The position numbers and the translations under genes are program-made. Under the pieces are notes generated by a model. It had not been told where the DNA came from and searched no databases. It saw only the letters and a list, made by a program, of their open reading frames with translations. 64,000 bases of DNA from Lomentospora prolificans (lineage: Eukaryota; Ascomycota; Sordariomycetes; Microascales; Microascaceae), in contig JARFXM010000003.1 in NCBI GenBank assembly GCA_029532625.1, positions 2,170,001 through 2,234,000 on the forward strand, read 5' to 3'. Positions 35,015 through 46,484 of the stretch are shown here, piece by piece. Numbering within the stretch: the first letter of the stretch is position 1; each line of letters starts with the position of its first letter.

Positions 35015-37909
35015 GGTGCAGAGTTCTCTGATGGATCACTTGAGGTGAAACGAAGCCAAGGGGGAAAAGGATCGGGAGGCGTCGTGGTTATCAGGAACCA
35101 GAAGGCGGGAACAAAAACGACAAGGAGGCCGCAATGCGACTGTGCGACGGACCAAAATTAGGCAAACCGATCAATGAGGCAGAATGTGAGGCCCTCGCGA
35201 TAGATTCGGCTGGCACAGTAGCCGTGAATGAGATGAGACTGCATAGCCAACAGCACACAGGTAATTGAGGTTGTACGATTTGAGTCAGGTGAGGCCGGAT
35301 TTGGTTTTGTACCTATTGAAACAGCCAGCTGGATGGTGTTAAAAAAGGGATAGGTTTCGGCGATTGAAACACGTTCATGGATAAACTTCCAAGTTGTTAA
35401 TCCCCCTTGAACACTTCGCCTTGCTCTACAATCGAGACATGCATGGCTGAGTTCGCTCTGCTAGCAAGGGGGAGCAATTGGATTGACGTCAGACTGTGCC
35501 TGATCGACTGGCACCAAGCCTGGCCTTCGCGAGCTTTACGAGTAGCTCTCTGCCACCAGCGGCTGGCCTGGCTGGCATCGTCAGCTCTGACGCGGCTTTA
35601 TAAACATCAAGCTTGCATAAATTTATAGGCGAGCCCTCCGTCTCCGCCTGGCCATGGGGGCACGCACAGCTGGAGCCATTGTTGCCATGACTGTCATTAG
35701 GAAGCTGGCTCGCCTCGCCTGGCGTTGCGTGTTTGCCTGCACTGCTGGCTGGCTGGTTGGGTTGCACCAAGAATACTAATCCATTGCTTCGGCTTTGGCT
35801 TCGGCTTCGGATTCGCATTCGCATCCAGTGCCAAGAAGAATTCGTCATGGTATGGATCATTGATCCGTTCCGCCACACTGCGCATCGCCGCACGCCCACT
35901 ACTCGTCCTGGCCCTGCATCATCCCCACAAGATCAATATTTTCTTTTCTCTTGGCTCTACCCTCAGAGGGGACCTGGAAAGCTGGGAATCGACTAAATTA
36001 TATTAATCAATGGGGTCCTGACGGCTCAGGGCTTCGTCGCCCTCTTCACCAGCAAAGTCCCAGACTATTTTTAGCCCTCCATCCATAGGATCCACCAATT
36101 CTGCTGCGGCTTGTTTCTCAACATCCATGGTGAATGCAGCCTCGGCAGGGATAGTGTCCGTGACTGCCCCACGCTAACCCCCAGTTGGTCTGCATAGCCA
36201 CTCTCCTCTAGCACTCAAAAGCCCCGGGCTCGCTCTGTGCGACCCTTGCGTTACTGGATCCTTTTTGACGAACCGCCGCGACCGCGTGGTTTGGAGATAT
36301 CTGTATTGAATTTAGTGATGAGTAACTGAAAGTTAGGCTAAGCCTGAGTAACTGAAAATAAGACAAACGTTCAGGACCTGCCACGCACGGGAGTTATGAT
36401 AGAGAATGACAGACAGCCTAGATTTGGCGATAGACCTACCACAGCCTGGCAGCCGTGATCCCTTGAAAATCGTGCTCCTCATCTGTGTCTCTGCTCAAGT
36501 GCAAGCTTTGAGTCTCTATCGGCAAGGACACCACCCAACCCTAACCCTAAATGAAATGGGAAAATCACTTTCTGGCGGTCAAGCCCAAGTCTTAACGAAG
36601 AAAGTCACCTCGGAACCCAAGAAACCATTTGCGCAGCCCGTGTTTGGTAAAAAATTGCAGTTTCGTACAGAAGCCTCCCACCTTGAAACCCCCAGCGTCG
36701 CAGTAGCCCTTGTGCTCCGAATGGCTTGACTGCGGGCTCGACGGGGATGATGCACGGAGATGACAGATAAAAGCTGCCCCCAAGAAGGGCAACACACCAT
36801 AGTTGAATATTCATCAAGCCGTTCTCCCAACCATTGGTCCCCCGTGCCCGCCAAGATGCCGAGCTGCCGACCGAGATCGGCTCCGGCTTCTCGTTCGGGT
36901 GGACGCACGGACCTTGCCGCCGAAAACCCAAACTTCAGCACCGGCCGCGCCCCGGCTGAGACGTTCCTAGCCCGTGACTTCCGGAGCTTTGAACATTCGG
37001 GCCATGAGGTAGGTATGAATGGCAAGTGCGGACGTATGTAAGCATAGCATCCTGTGCAGTGCCTTCACATGCCGTCATTTTCGCCCGAGATGAGCATTCC
37101 GAGCGCTACGTTCCCGCATGTAAGCAGACTGGCCGCATCTAAGGCTCTATAGAAGTTTACATGTCACATCATAAGCGAAGCTTTTCAGTGATACAACGTC
37201 GGGTTGCATGTTTGTTTGTCACTGCGTTTTCGCGAACCCTCTGCGTCCAGGTCGACGCATCGCCGGCTCAGTCATTGTCGTACCAAGTCCGAAGGCGTCG
37301 GAGTTCAGATGACCTACAGTGGCCAGCCGCTCAACTCCGACTAAGGATCGCGCGACGGGAACTACCGCTTTGAGCCCCTGGTTGCAACCTACTGTTTTAC
37401 CTAGTCTGTCCACCGAGGCCGTATGTTGGGAGTATTCCTTAACCTGCAGATAGTAATAGTCGGGGAGAAACGGCCGACCACCACTGGCGCGCGGGCGGCA
37501 GGTTCGGAGTGTCCCATCCATGATGGTCTGGAGGTTATCGAGACAAGTACTTGTAGAAAATGAGTAAGTGTTTTCATAGATAACAGACTTGATGATGGTA
37601 TGTAAATTGAGCCCACTTTCCAATGTCAAGGATGGGAATATCATTTGGGTATTCACGGCCATATGCACAAGTTCTCCCTCTGATATACTTCGCACAACAA
37701 AACGATCGTCCTTAGCCCCAATACCGGCCTCCATTGTCTTGAATTTCTTTACACCCATCCAACAGCCGAACCTCTATTTGTGGGGTATCCCCCTAAGAAA
37801 CACCCAATCTCCCTTTTCCAGTCCTACCCAACGCACTTACACTGAGCGCCGGCACATTGGTTCCCCTGCGTTCGCGTTATTCACCTTCGCCCTCTCCCCA
37901 CCCTATTAT
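35015..37909. other. Long intergenic region with a telomere-like motif
   Basis: No supported gene is seen. Visible features are GGCTTC/GGCTTCGG-like simple repeats around 35789-35825, CTGGCTGG runs near 35742, and a short AACCCTAACCCTAA motif at about 36537-36550. The last 150 bases form the pyrimidine-rich leader of the gene starting at 37910. Confidence 0.55.
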
Positions 37910-39472
37910 ATGCCCACCCGAGCCATGGTTTCCGCCCTATCCCCAACCACCTCCCCATCGCCTACATACCGCTTAGCCAACCTGGGCAACCTCACGCTTG
38001 GATACACTATATCCCCAGCCTGGACCTGCCTATCAGCCAAGTCCCACATGGAATCCCCTCCCATCTCGAATGGCTCGCCACATTCCAGCTCATCTCGCAC
38101 AATCCAGATACCGCCGGGGGTATACAGCGTCCGACAGCTCGTAGCGAGGACCACCCCATTCCTCGACGCCATCCTCGCCGGCCTCGGCCAGGATTCACCT
38201 ACCACTCCCCCGCTGCGGTCGGTGCTGATCGACGGCCTCGCAGCCTCGCTGTCTACGAATGGCCGCGAGTCGACGCTGCCGCTTTCCCGCTCGCCGCACG
38301 ACGACGCTCGCGGCGAAATTATAAACCAAGCGGATCGGATCACGAAGACGATTCTCAAATACGTTCACGAGAGCACGAGCACGAGCTCGACGGCCGCAGC
38401 CGACGATCTCCACCTTCGCAGCGCATGCGAAGGTCACCTATGGACTCCGGCCGTGGTGTCCCTTTTACTGGGACCACGAAGCGACGCGAAGTTCATGGAA
38501 CTGTACAATGAGTGGCTCCACCGTATGATCCTCCTGCGAGACAGCCTCCTCCCGTTCGAGAACTTCGAAGACGTTCCGCTGGTGATACCCGAGGACTCGA
38601 CAATGGGCATCCGCGACGTTGAGGAGCCCCGGAAACTCTTCCTCGTCCACTGCCTCACAGGTGCCATCCAGCACACGGCCATCGTCGACCTGGCCAAGGT
38701 GTTCGCGGCCCGCGGCCTCCCGAAGGGTGGCTACGGCTTCCAGTACAGCCAGGGTCTGGTCCTGCCGGCGTTTCTCTCCGGGTCGCGCTCCCTTCACCTC
38801 CTCCGGTACCACCCCGCTAGGTTGAACCCGGGGGAGCCGGAGGTCCTCTTCGATTACGAACACGGGGAATATTTTAACGCTCCCCGGACAGAGCTCTCCG
38901 TCGGTGAGGCCGTGTCTCCGGCTCGGTGGAATTTCGCCTCTCTCTTGACGGTTGACACGCGCGTGACGGAGTCGGAGCTAGCCATAGACGATGGCAAGGA
39001 TGACCGGCGGCGAATCGTCAAGCTGAGGTTGACGCTCGACTCGGGGGCGTGCATATCTGTCGATCTAGGGCAGATTGCACGCGGTCGTCGATATGCCTAC
39101 GAGATCCAATCAGAGAAGAAGGCCCGACTCTCGTCTTCCCCACAGGATACCCCCTCTCTCGCTACGGATTCGGAAGCAACCCCGTCTCCCACCAGCGAGG
39201 TCCCGTACGCTTTTATCCACAGTACGGCAGATATCCTCTCTAGGCCGGGATTGGTAATCTCTCCCCGGGTTAAAGCTGGCCAGGCAAACACGATGCACAT
39301 TATTCCCACTGCCGATCCTGTACTTAGACTTGCCTTATTGGGGAAGTTGTATCCGGAGAATGTCATACTCTTAAAGAGAAAAGACGACGTATATTCCCTG
39401 GGGAACGTCGGGAAGGGCTTCGCAGAGCGGTTCATCATCTTGGAAACAAACCTAAGGGAGCTGTCCGTATAA
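37910..39472 (+). CDS. Hypothetical fungal protein, function not recognised
   Basis: Single exon, 520 aa from the ATG at 37910; a second ATG at 37925 has a better start context (GCCATGG) and may be the true start. The same frame is open upstream to 37589, but that part looks like leader sequence. I do not recognise a domain. The first 40 residues are Ser/Thr/Pro-rich, and a low-complexity Ser/Thr stretch occurs near 160. A conserved-looking core reads HLWTPAVVSLLLGPRSDAKF, then FLVHCLTGAIQHTAIVDLAK. A second block is PVLRLALLGKLYPENVILLK, and the C-terminus is GKGFAERFIILETNLRELSV. No signal peptide or transmembrane helix is evident. Codon use and length strongly support a real gene, which converges on the zinc-finger regulator. 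Confidence 0.8.
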   Translation: MPTRAMVSALSPTTSPSPTYRLANLGNLTLGYTISPAWTCLSAKSHMESPPISNGSPHSSSSRTIQIPPGVYSVRQLVARTTPFLDAILAGLGQDSPTTPPLRSVLIDGLAASLSTNGRESTLPLSRSPHDDARGEIINQADRITKTILKYVHESTSTSSTAAADDLHLRSACEGHLWTPAVVSLLLGPRSDAKFMELYNEWLHRMILLRDSLLPFENFEDVPLVIPEDSTMGIRDVEEPRKLFLVHCLTGAIQHTAIVDLAKVFAARGLPKGGYGFQYSQGLVLPAFLSGSRSLHLLRYHPARLNPGEPEVLFDYEHGEYFNAPRTELSVGEAVSPARWNFASLLTVDTRVTESELAIDDGKDDRRRIVKLRLTLDSGACISVDLGQIARGRRYAYEIQSEKKARLSSSPQDTPSLATDSEATPSPTSEVPYAFIHSTADILSRPGLVISPRVKAGQANTMHIIPTADPVLRLALLGKLYPENVILLKRKDDVYSLGNVGKGFAERFIILETNLRELSV

Positions 39473-39855
39473 GAGCGAAGAGTGAAAAGGATAGCGTGGG
39501 TATCGTTTTGGAGATGGCCATCTCATCCATACAATCACACCTCATACCTCGCCCAAATCATTAGATGGAAAATGCTTCAATATCCAAGTTCAATGCACCA
39601 CTAAGCCTTCACCATTTAGCATGCTCCAACATTAATATCTCTCTTCAGCGTCGCAACCATAACACGAAGTCGCGTTATATCCATATATCCATATCCCGAG
39701 CAGGATGTAGATGGCGTATAATCGTATACGTTTAAACTGATCAAGAATTCTACCCACGTCGGATGCAGCTTGGGGCTTTGGGGGACCCAACACAACTCAA
39801 CAAAGGGAAAGGAATAAAAAAGATAAAGAGGCGAGGATTGAAACCGGAGCTTCCC
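39473..39855. other. Convergent intergenic region
   Basis: 383 bp between two converging stop codons. It is AT-richer than its neighbours and contains repeated ATATCCATATATCC-like bases near 39680-39700. I see no gene or RNA. Confidence 0.6.
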
Positions 39856-42318
39856 CTACTCTTCCGCCAGTGGCGAGCGAACTGTGGATATAATAAGTCT
39901 GGTAAACTCATCAAAATCGTCATATGAAATCCTGTAGGAGCTGCCTATGCCTGTGCCAGCACTCTGAGCCTCATTTTGATCAGCGGCCATCTGATTGAGA
40001 ACTTGCCGCACCGTAGGTCTACTTCGAGGGCCGTTGGCCGCGTCAAGCTGGGCCTTGGCTATGAGCCACTCCTCCGGTGAGGAGGCATTCCACAAGACAT
40101 TGGGAGCTGGAAGTGCCATATTTTCAATGAGATTTTTGTCGAGCGGCTCGTAGTAGTACGCATCCTGTCTCTGAGTTTTGCATGAGAGCGTGTTAATGGT
40201 ATTCACAAGGAACAACGTCCTGCGGATCGTCTCATTTATGATCCACTTCCTCCAGTTGACCTCTTCGCTATCACCAGCTATGTTGGAATGAACATATTCC
40301 TGTATCAAGCGTCGCGTCATCTACAGACGCCAAGATTCTGTTAGTTCAGGTGACACATTACCAGTTTGCGTTCTGGTAGAATACCTTTAAGAAGAATGCA
40401 TTCTGTAGCTCGGTAAGGCGAACCTGTTCGGGGCTGTTGCTAATGAAAAACCCAAGGATCTGGTAGATGCACATGGCGTGCACCACCGCCAGCATGTCTC
40501 CGTCTGACCCTGACCATTTGTGCTATACCGACTTCTAGTAAGCTGAGGGCTCACAACAACAACAACAACAAACGACGATGAGAATAAAAACTCACAAATT
40601 CCTTCACGAGCGCGCCACTCTCCTCGTTCAAAAGGGTGTAGACGTAGTTCTTGCTTGTGGGTACCGAAGAATAGAAAGCGCCGATGCAGCAAAACGCCTT
40701 GGCCAATGGCTCCGGAATGTCTCCAGTGGAACAACGATACAGCTTGTGGTGCACAAATGGTGGGTAGTTTCCAGGCTGGACCATGATCCTCGGGTAACTC
40801 GAGATGATGCGCACAAGCTCTTCGTCTGAATGCAGCTTGTGGAACGAACGGGCCGTAGGGCGAGAAGTGTCGCCGCTTCGGCCACGAAGAGTCAGGGTCG
40901 CCTGGTTAACGGCATCGTGGAGCGTAGATTGGGCGTGTTCGTTGCCTCGGGCTCTGCCGATGAGACTTGGGTCAAGGTTGTCAGCGGACATGTCTAACCC
41001 TAGATTCAAGTTATCTTGAGATATTCCAGTGTGTAGCAAGCTTTCCATGGAGGTTTGTTCAGGCTGCAGAGCCGGCGTAATGCGATTCCTGGACAAAACG
41101 CCCAGAGAACCAAGCAGATCAAAGTTCAATTCGTCACTTGGGAGACCTGACACGGAAGAAGTGGGAATGTCATTGTTCATTCCGGCCGGCCTACAGCCGT
41201 CCGGTGTCATTATCGTGCCCCTCGATGCCCATGGATCGTTCGCCTGCCATAATTGAGGTGGTGCGTCGCTACTCTCGCCTCCAGTCGCCTCAAAAGGATA
41301 AAGGGTGCGTCTAAGCCAACCAGGACTCATATTCGAGTCCCCGAATATGCCACCAGACATATCGTCGGGGCGTTCTTGAACCGGGGAAGGCTGATCCATC
41401 GGCCAATGGCCGAGATTAGGATTCAGAGACGAATGTATCAAATTGGAAGGCTGCTGGGCTGCAAGGTCCAACATGCTCGGGCTAGCTCCACCACTGGGGT
41501 CGGCAAAGGTCCTCATCGCGTCGTCAAGATCCAGGGGAGAGTCTACAGGGCTCGCTCCGTGAAGCGCGCCATCTTCGCCAACAGCCAGGTGGCTTTCGTT
41601 ACTGGAGTGCCGGAAAGGGCTCCCGTCATGGTGAGTCCTGGGGTCCGACAGTGGAGTCTGCGGGTCACTCTTGTCGCCAGACGTCGCGGGTGTAGAAGTT
41701 GTCGAGACATACTGGCATCGCTTGTTCCTGTTGATGCATCGCGAGCATGAAGGTGTACCCAGATCGCAACCGAGCTTCGAGGTGGCACATGGAACGCATG
41801 ACTTCTGCTTTGATGTTTTTTGTCGGCTGGCAGCTTGTATACAGCGCCGCTGATGTTTGTCCCTGTATTCTTCTGTTCAAACAAGGCGCGACCGAAAAAA
41901 AAGTGGCCTCCGAGGTTAGCTTTGCAACGCGACTATGCAGGTAAAGGAACACACACACACGCCCCCCCCCGCCTCCCCTTCCTCCCTTTCTCTTCCTTTC
42001 TCTCCTCCTTCCCGCCCCCCTTTCGACCCTCCCAAGAGCCCGGCTAAGCTTGCCAGTCAATGGTGGCCTCCATACATCTGCCCCAGGGGGAGGATGGTCG
42101 GGACGCCGACCTGCATGATACACCCGGCAGAAACGGAATTGGCCGCCAAGAGGGAAAGATTTTCACATCGCACCGCATGAAAACAACTTACTCTGAGCAA
42201 ACTCCTTGGGACAGTTTCCACAGCGCCACGGACCCTGTCGCATGCTATCTCGCTTCTTACGAGGAGGCCCAGATGGTCCTCCCGTCGAGCTGTCAGAACC
42301 CGAAGCAGCCGCCTGCAT
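39856..42318 (-). CDS. Zn2Cys6 transcription factor with an adjacent C2HC finger
   Basis: Four exons, 42318-42192, 41872-40596, 40522-40385 and 40320-39856, give 668 aa. Exon 1 begins a zinc finger that is completed only after splicing: Cys33, Cys36, His49, Cys53 (C-x2-C-x12-H-x3-C). A basic linker follows, then the binuclear cluster Cys68, 71, 78, 85, 88 and 95 (C-x2-C-x6-C-x6-C-x2-C-x6-C). Such proteins bind DNA and regulate transcription in the nucleus. The middle is Ser/Pro/Asp-rich (about 110-330). The C-terminal part (about 370-600) has helices typical of the fungal regulatory region, such as PLAKAFCCIGAFYSSVPTS and MLAVVHAMCIYQILGFFIS. Introns are 319, 73 and 64 nt; intron 2 carries a CAA microsatellite. 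The target pathway is unknown. Confidence 0.88.
40553..40573. repeat. CAA trinucleotide microsatellite inside an intron
   Basis: About six CAA/AAC units lie in intron 2 of the zinc-finger regulator, just inside its 5' splice site on the minus strand, where they appear as a TTG run. They do not affect the coding frame. Confidence 0.85.
41949..41970. repeat. AC dinucleotide run followed by a C tract
   Basis: Six AC units are followed by a run of nine C within intron 1 of the zinc-finger regulator, next to a CT-rich stretch. It is simple-sequence DNA. Confidence 0.85.
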
Positions 42319-45300
42319 GTCTTTGAGGTGGAGCTTTGACGAGTACCACGGATTAAAAGGCAAGGGAAGGAGAAATACCCCAAGCGTTAGAGAGAGTCTG
42401 CCGTCGATCCAAGTACAAGGTACATCCAACGATGAAGGGGGGAGGGGACCCGTTGTGAAGGTGAGATAAGTGAGAGTTACAGCAATCTCGGAGGTCGATA
42501 GATACGGGAGTCGGAGGAGAGACAATGGCAATGCAAGGTATAATAGTGAGTTGTGACTAGGGCTCCCTCCCGCCCAGGAGATAAGACACGGGCTCTAATA
42601 GCTGGTGGACGTCCTCGTCTGGTTAAGACGCCACAAGACCTAGAATGATGCACTGTTGGTCGATATGACGGGGGTAGAGGCAACGGAGGAGGGAGTGAGA
42701 GTAACAACTAGGCTAGTAGTATAAGAAGAGTGGACGGCCCCCGCCGGGGGGGGGGAGAATAGGAACCGAAAGATGGGAGAGTGGAAACAGCAGGAAGGAA
42801 AGTGTTCCAGGATCATGCGGCGACACCCCTTATTGTGGGTTGTATGGGTTCAGGCCATGGCAGCGCCTCAGCCAGGGATGTGCGGAGAGAGCGAGAGAGC
42901 GAGGGTGACCATAATGGAACTGGATTATGTTAGGCTCCGCGAAGTATCCTGGTTTGCAAGCTGTGCGTGAGCTCAGTAGGTGTATGTATCAATGTAATTG
43001 ATCAAATGTATGTAATAATGGAGAATTGGAAGTGCGTCTACGTATGGCTACTACTAGGCTATGCAACAGAGCTCTCTGCTACTGGCCACGCCCGGATGGC
43101 GCAATAGCTTGGTTGGACAGCCGTGGCCCACGGGCCCGGGTCGGTGGACCAGGCAATTGCCCAGAACGGGCTGGAAGCTGATCTCGCAATTCTGTATGCC
43201 GATATCATCATCTGCAGCCAGTCCGAGCGGGCCATCTTAGCCTCCGTTCTTTATGCATATTTCGTGCTATGCTGATATGTAGCGTTATATCGGGGCGACC
43301 GTTAAACACCACGTCTGCTCGCGTGCCTGCCATCCAACTCCGAGAGGGCCTAGGACCTCAAACTGCATCGTGGACACGGAAAATATTTTGGGGAAATTGT
43401 TGGGAATCCCACTCGCTTCGCCTCCTCAAAAAAAGCGCCTTTACGACAAACCGTTGTTGGAGCAATCGATGCGACACGTTCATCGAGAATCCGCGAGCTC
43501 GCCACTAACACGACTCGACGAAGCCAATTCCGTATCCACCAAGGGATGCAGGACGCCGGCGAGCATATCCGATGCTAGAGACAAGTTTCTAACTATCAAA
43601 ACAGTTCCGGCCTTGCCATAACGAGTAATAATTCCTTTCCTCGAGCTCCGATATAATGGGTACCAAAATCCGACGATACGAACACCACTTACACGCGAGG
43701 GAAGAGCCCAACCCAGCCCGAAACAGAAGCCCACGCGACTAGGCACCAGAAGAAGTAATAGAACAATGCCCATCTCTCTATAACACCTCGCTCGTAAATG
43801 GAATTCGGGGGACTTTGTTTTGTTCTCGTAAAGAAATGCTCGAAATGAGTAGCAGCGCCTCGCTTGCCGCCACCTCCCAGCTTCTCAAGGATGGATGCCC
43901 ACCCGTATCCATAGAGCATCGAGCCATTCATAGTCATCTTCAAGCAAGGCACTCTGTTCAGAAGACTCCACCTTGATCTAAAATGCTGGGAGGCATTCCA
44001 ATGACTTTGCATGCAAATATTCAAAGGCGCAGTAGAACAGGGTCGAAGCGAGGGCCGTAGGAAAAAGACCAACCCCGTGAACTGAGCACGTCACCGAGAC
44101 TTGCGATGTTGCAGCTGTAACCGTACCAGCTACTATACAGTCTAATGGCTAGAGATAGCAAAATCACCTATGATGCCATCAGACGCCATCTCCCACGTAC
44201 ATCTATGAGCAAACGTTTACTTGATGCCTTCACTTCCTTCGCCAAAAGGCCGGCATCGCTCATACGGCTTAATAATTTCGTTGGCTTTGCTTTTGACACA
44301 CGTCGATGATGAGATGCATGCTTTGTTCTAACTGCATCAGCATGGATTATACAACGCTCTTACTAACTCCAATACCCTCAAGAAACATGCGTGTCTTAGA
44401 GCCTATTCGCCAGATGCCCGAGATATATTAATAGACGCCTTGGTGATTCAAAAGAGAACAGAAATACGCAATTCATCTCGGCTCGAGAATGGCTTCTAAA
44501 CAGTACAGATAGAAGTAGCCACGTAATAGAAAGGCTACCACCTCTTCTTAGACTAATGGACTATCCAGCGGATACCGAGTAGATTACGATGAACGATCCT
44601 GAGGCGCCCGTAATAGGAGTAGGCGACAAGATCTCGATCACCAAGCCAGGACACCATCCTGTGGGAGAAGAACAGGAGAACGGAGGATACAAAGATCCTT
44701 GTGCTGTCCATATAATGCTATGCTACCTGACGGGAACAAAGAGAGACTCGGCTTCCGTCTGCGAAACCAGCTCTTTGTCCGATAGCCTTGCTTCGTCCGA
44801 GAAGGCCGCGACGCATATCGGGATGGCACTTGGGATGCCCGTGGGTGGCTTTCAATACGGGCATGGAATTCAACATGGGCATGGAAGTCATAACATCGGC
44901 CCTGTGCCATCCTAGTCATCAAGAATTGTAATTACAAACGTGTCAATACATTGGGTTCGGCCTCCCGCTTAGCGGAACTGCTGTCGGCTCTCCGCCAGGG
45001 CCTTTCTGCTCCCAACTCCGGAGTCACACATTGATTCCCTCAGCAAGACAGCCCAGGCCATCTCCAAGGATTGATCCCTCATCATTACTCCGGCAATCTG
45101 TATCCGGAGCGCTTGTTTCGGTACTTGGTTTTGCGGGGTCAGCCCATACGAGGCAGAAATTTTCACCTGTTTCGGACGGCATTGGGCATCGTCGCCCTCT
45201 CCAAAACCAACGCAAAGGTGTGAGCGGTCCGACAACGAGTCCATCAGGACCCAAACGCATCTATCCTAGGCAATAAACACAAGCAGACATCCTCTCAAAA

Positions 45301-46340
45301 TATTTGCCTTCTTACGATAAAGGCCGGTGCCTTGGTGGATCATGACCATTCCCGGCCCGACGTCTACCAGCGGGAACTTGACGCGACAACTAAAGACAAA
45401 CTCCATCCGACTCGTCCGACTTGACATCGCGTCTTTAATATCCAATCCATCTCTAGAATCTGAACAGGCTTAGCATAAATCTATGACACCGACTTCGCGC
45501 TTATCCGGCCCTGGTGGACTCGCCACCTGGCTGCTGGACCAGGCCGGCGCCTGCCGCACTACCTAACCCACAACTTCGAGCCCGAAACTACCATTACCGC
45601 CGGAAATCTTCCTCTCTGTATTCTAGGTAGGTTCCTGGAATACTAGTAATTAAGCAGACGTATCTCTACCCAGACTCGTTTCCCGCTACCGAGGCATGTC
45701 GCGACCATTTCCTAAATCCCGCTCTCCCTACGCGAAACCAGGGACAACCGAACTCCCAAAGACATGAATTGCGCCAAGCTTCAAGACCGGTAAACGGAGA
45801 ATTGGAAGTCTTACAATATCCTAGACTGATAACACCAGTGACATCCAATATCTCACATCTCTCGTCCAGGAAAAGTCGCAGATGGGCGGCGTCTTAGTAG
45901 TCGAGGCGATATTTCCCGAACCGCAAACGTCACGAAATGAAATGGTCTCTTCACCTCACTCAAACTATTCCCATATCTTTTAATAAGGAACGATTACCCA
46001 TGCGATAGACGATAATGACATCCAACGAACGACATGTCATCCTCGGTAGGACGCTAGTGCCTGGAGCCTTGGACTATACTTGGTTAGCATCACAAGGCGA
46101 TACCAGAGAGATCCGTGGATCGTCCGCTAGTTTGGCCAAGTCGTTCGATCAAGAACTCGAGATATGGTCAACCCTTAAGAATACCACACCAAGGGTCGCG
46201 GCCGCCATTGCGTTCCGGCCAAAGGCCTAAGCACCGCGATCGCTCCTTCCCCCGTCAAAGCTCGACAACCTCGCGACTATACTTTATATACGAGGATTTG
46301 GAAAGACCGTCCAACCGAGTAGCTCAAGCACCAACCCTGC
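42319..46340. other. Gene-poor accessory stretch
   Basis: The first 700 bases are the upstream region of the regulator and include a G10 tract at 42746-42755. Beyond that I see no intact gene. Short frames (for example 44589-44915, ending in a His/Gly-rich run, and about 43280-43621 without an ATG) lack support. The sequence has an uneven base composition, as in old decayed repeats, but no element could be identified. Confidence 0.5.
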
Positions 46341-46470
46341 GACCGATGGCCTAATGGTTACTCGGAGCGCTCAGAAAGCCAGAAAACCTAGGACTTTTTC
46401 GGAGTCTCCTGCAATGAGGCCGGGGTCGAGTTCGCTCCCCCGGAGGAGCACGAGCCTTTACTTTTTTTTC
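46341..46470 (+). other. tRNA-like / SINE-like RNA polymerase III promoter relic
   Basis: TGGCCTAATGGTTA at 46347-46360 matches a tRNA A box and is nearly the D-arm of arginine tRNAs. GGGTCGAGTTC at about 46423-46433 matches 9 of 11 B-box positions. The spacing of about 75 nt is tRNA-like, and a T8 run at 46462-46469 could terminate polymerase III. The acceptor and anticodon arms do not pair convincingly, so this is probably a tRNA-derived SINE head or a decayed tRNA gene. Confidence 0.35.
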
Positions 46471-46472
46471 CC

Positions 46473-46484
46473 GGGGGGGGGGGG
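46473..46484. repeat. G12 homopolymer tract
   Basis: Twelve consecutive G directly follow TTTTTTTTCCC, downstream of the tRNA-like segment. Confidence 0.9.

Noticed and set aside
43280..43621. Open stretch of about 113 codons
   Set aside because: No ATG at its start and no conserved feature; treated as chance.
44589..44915. 108-codon frame ending in a His/Gly-rich run
   Set aside because: Lies in decayed sequence; the repeats look like simple DNA repetition rather than a conserved peptide.
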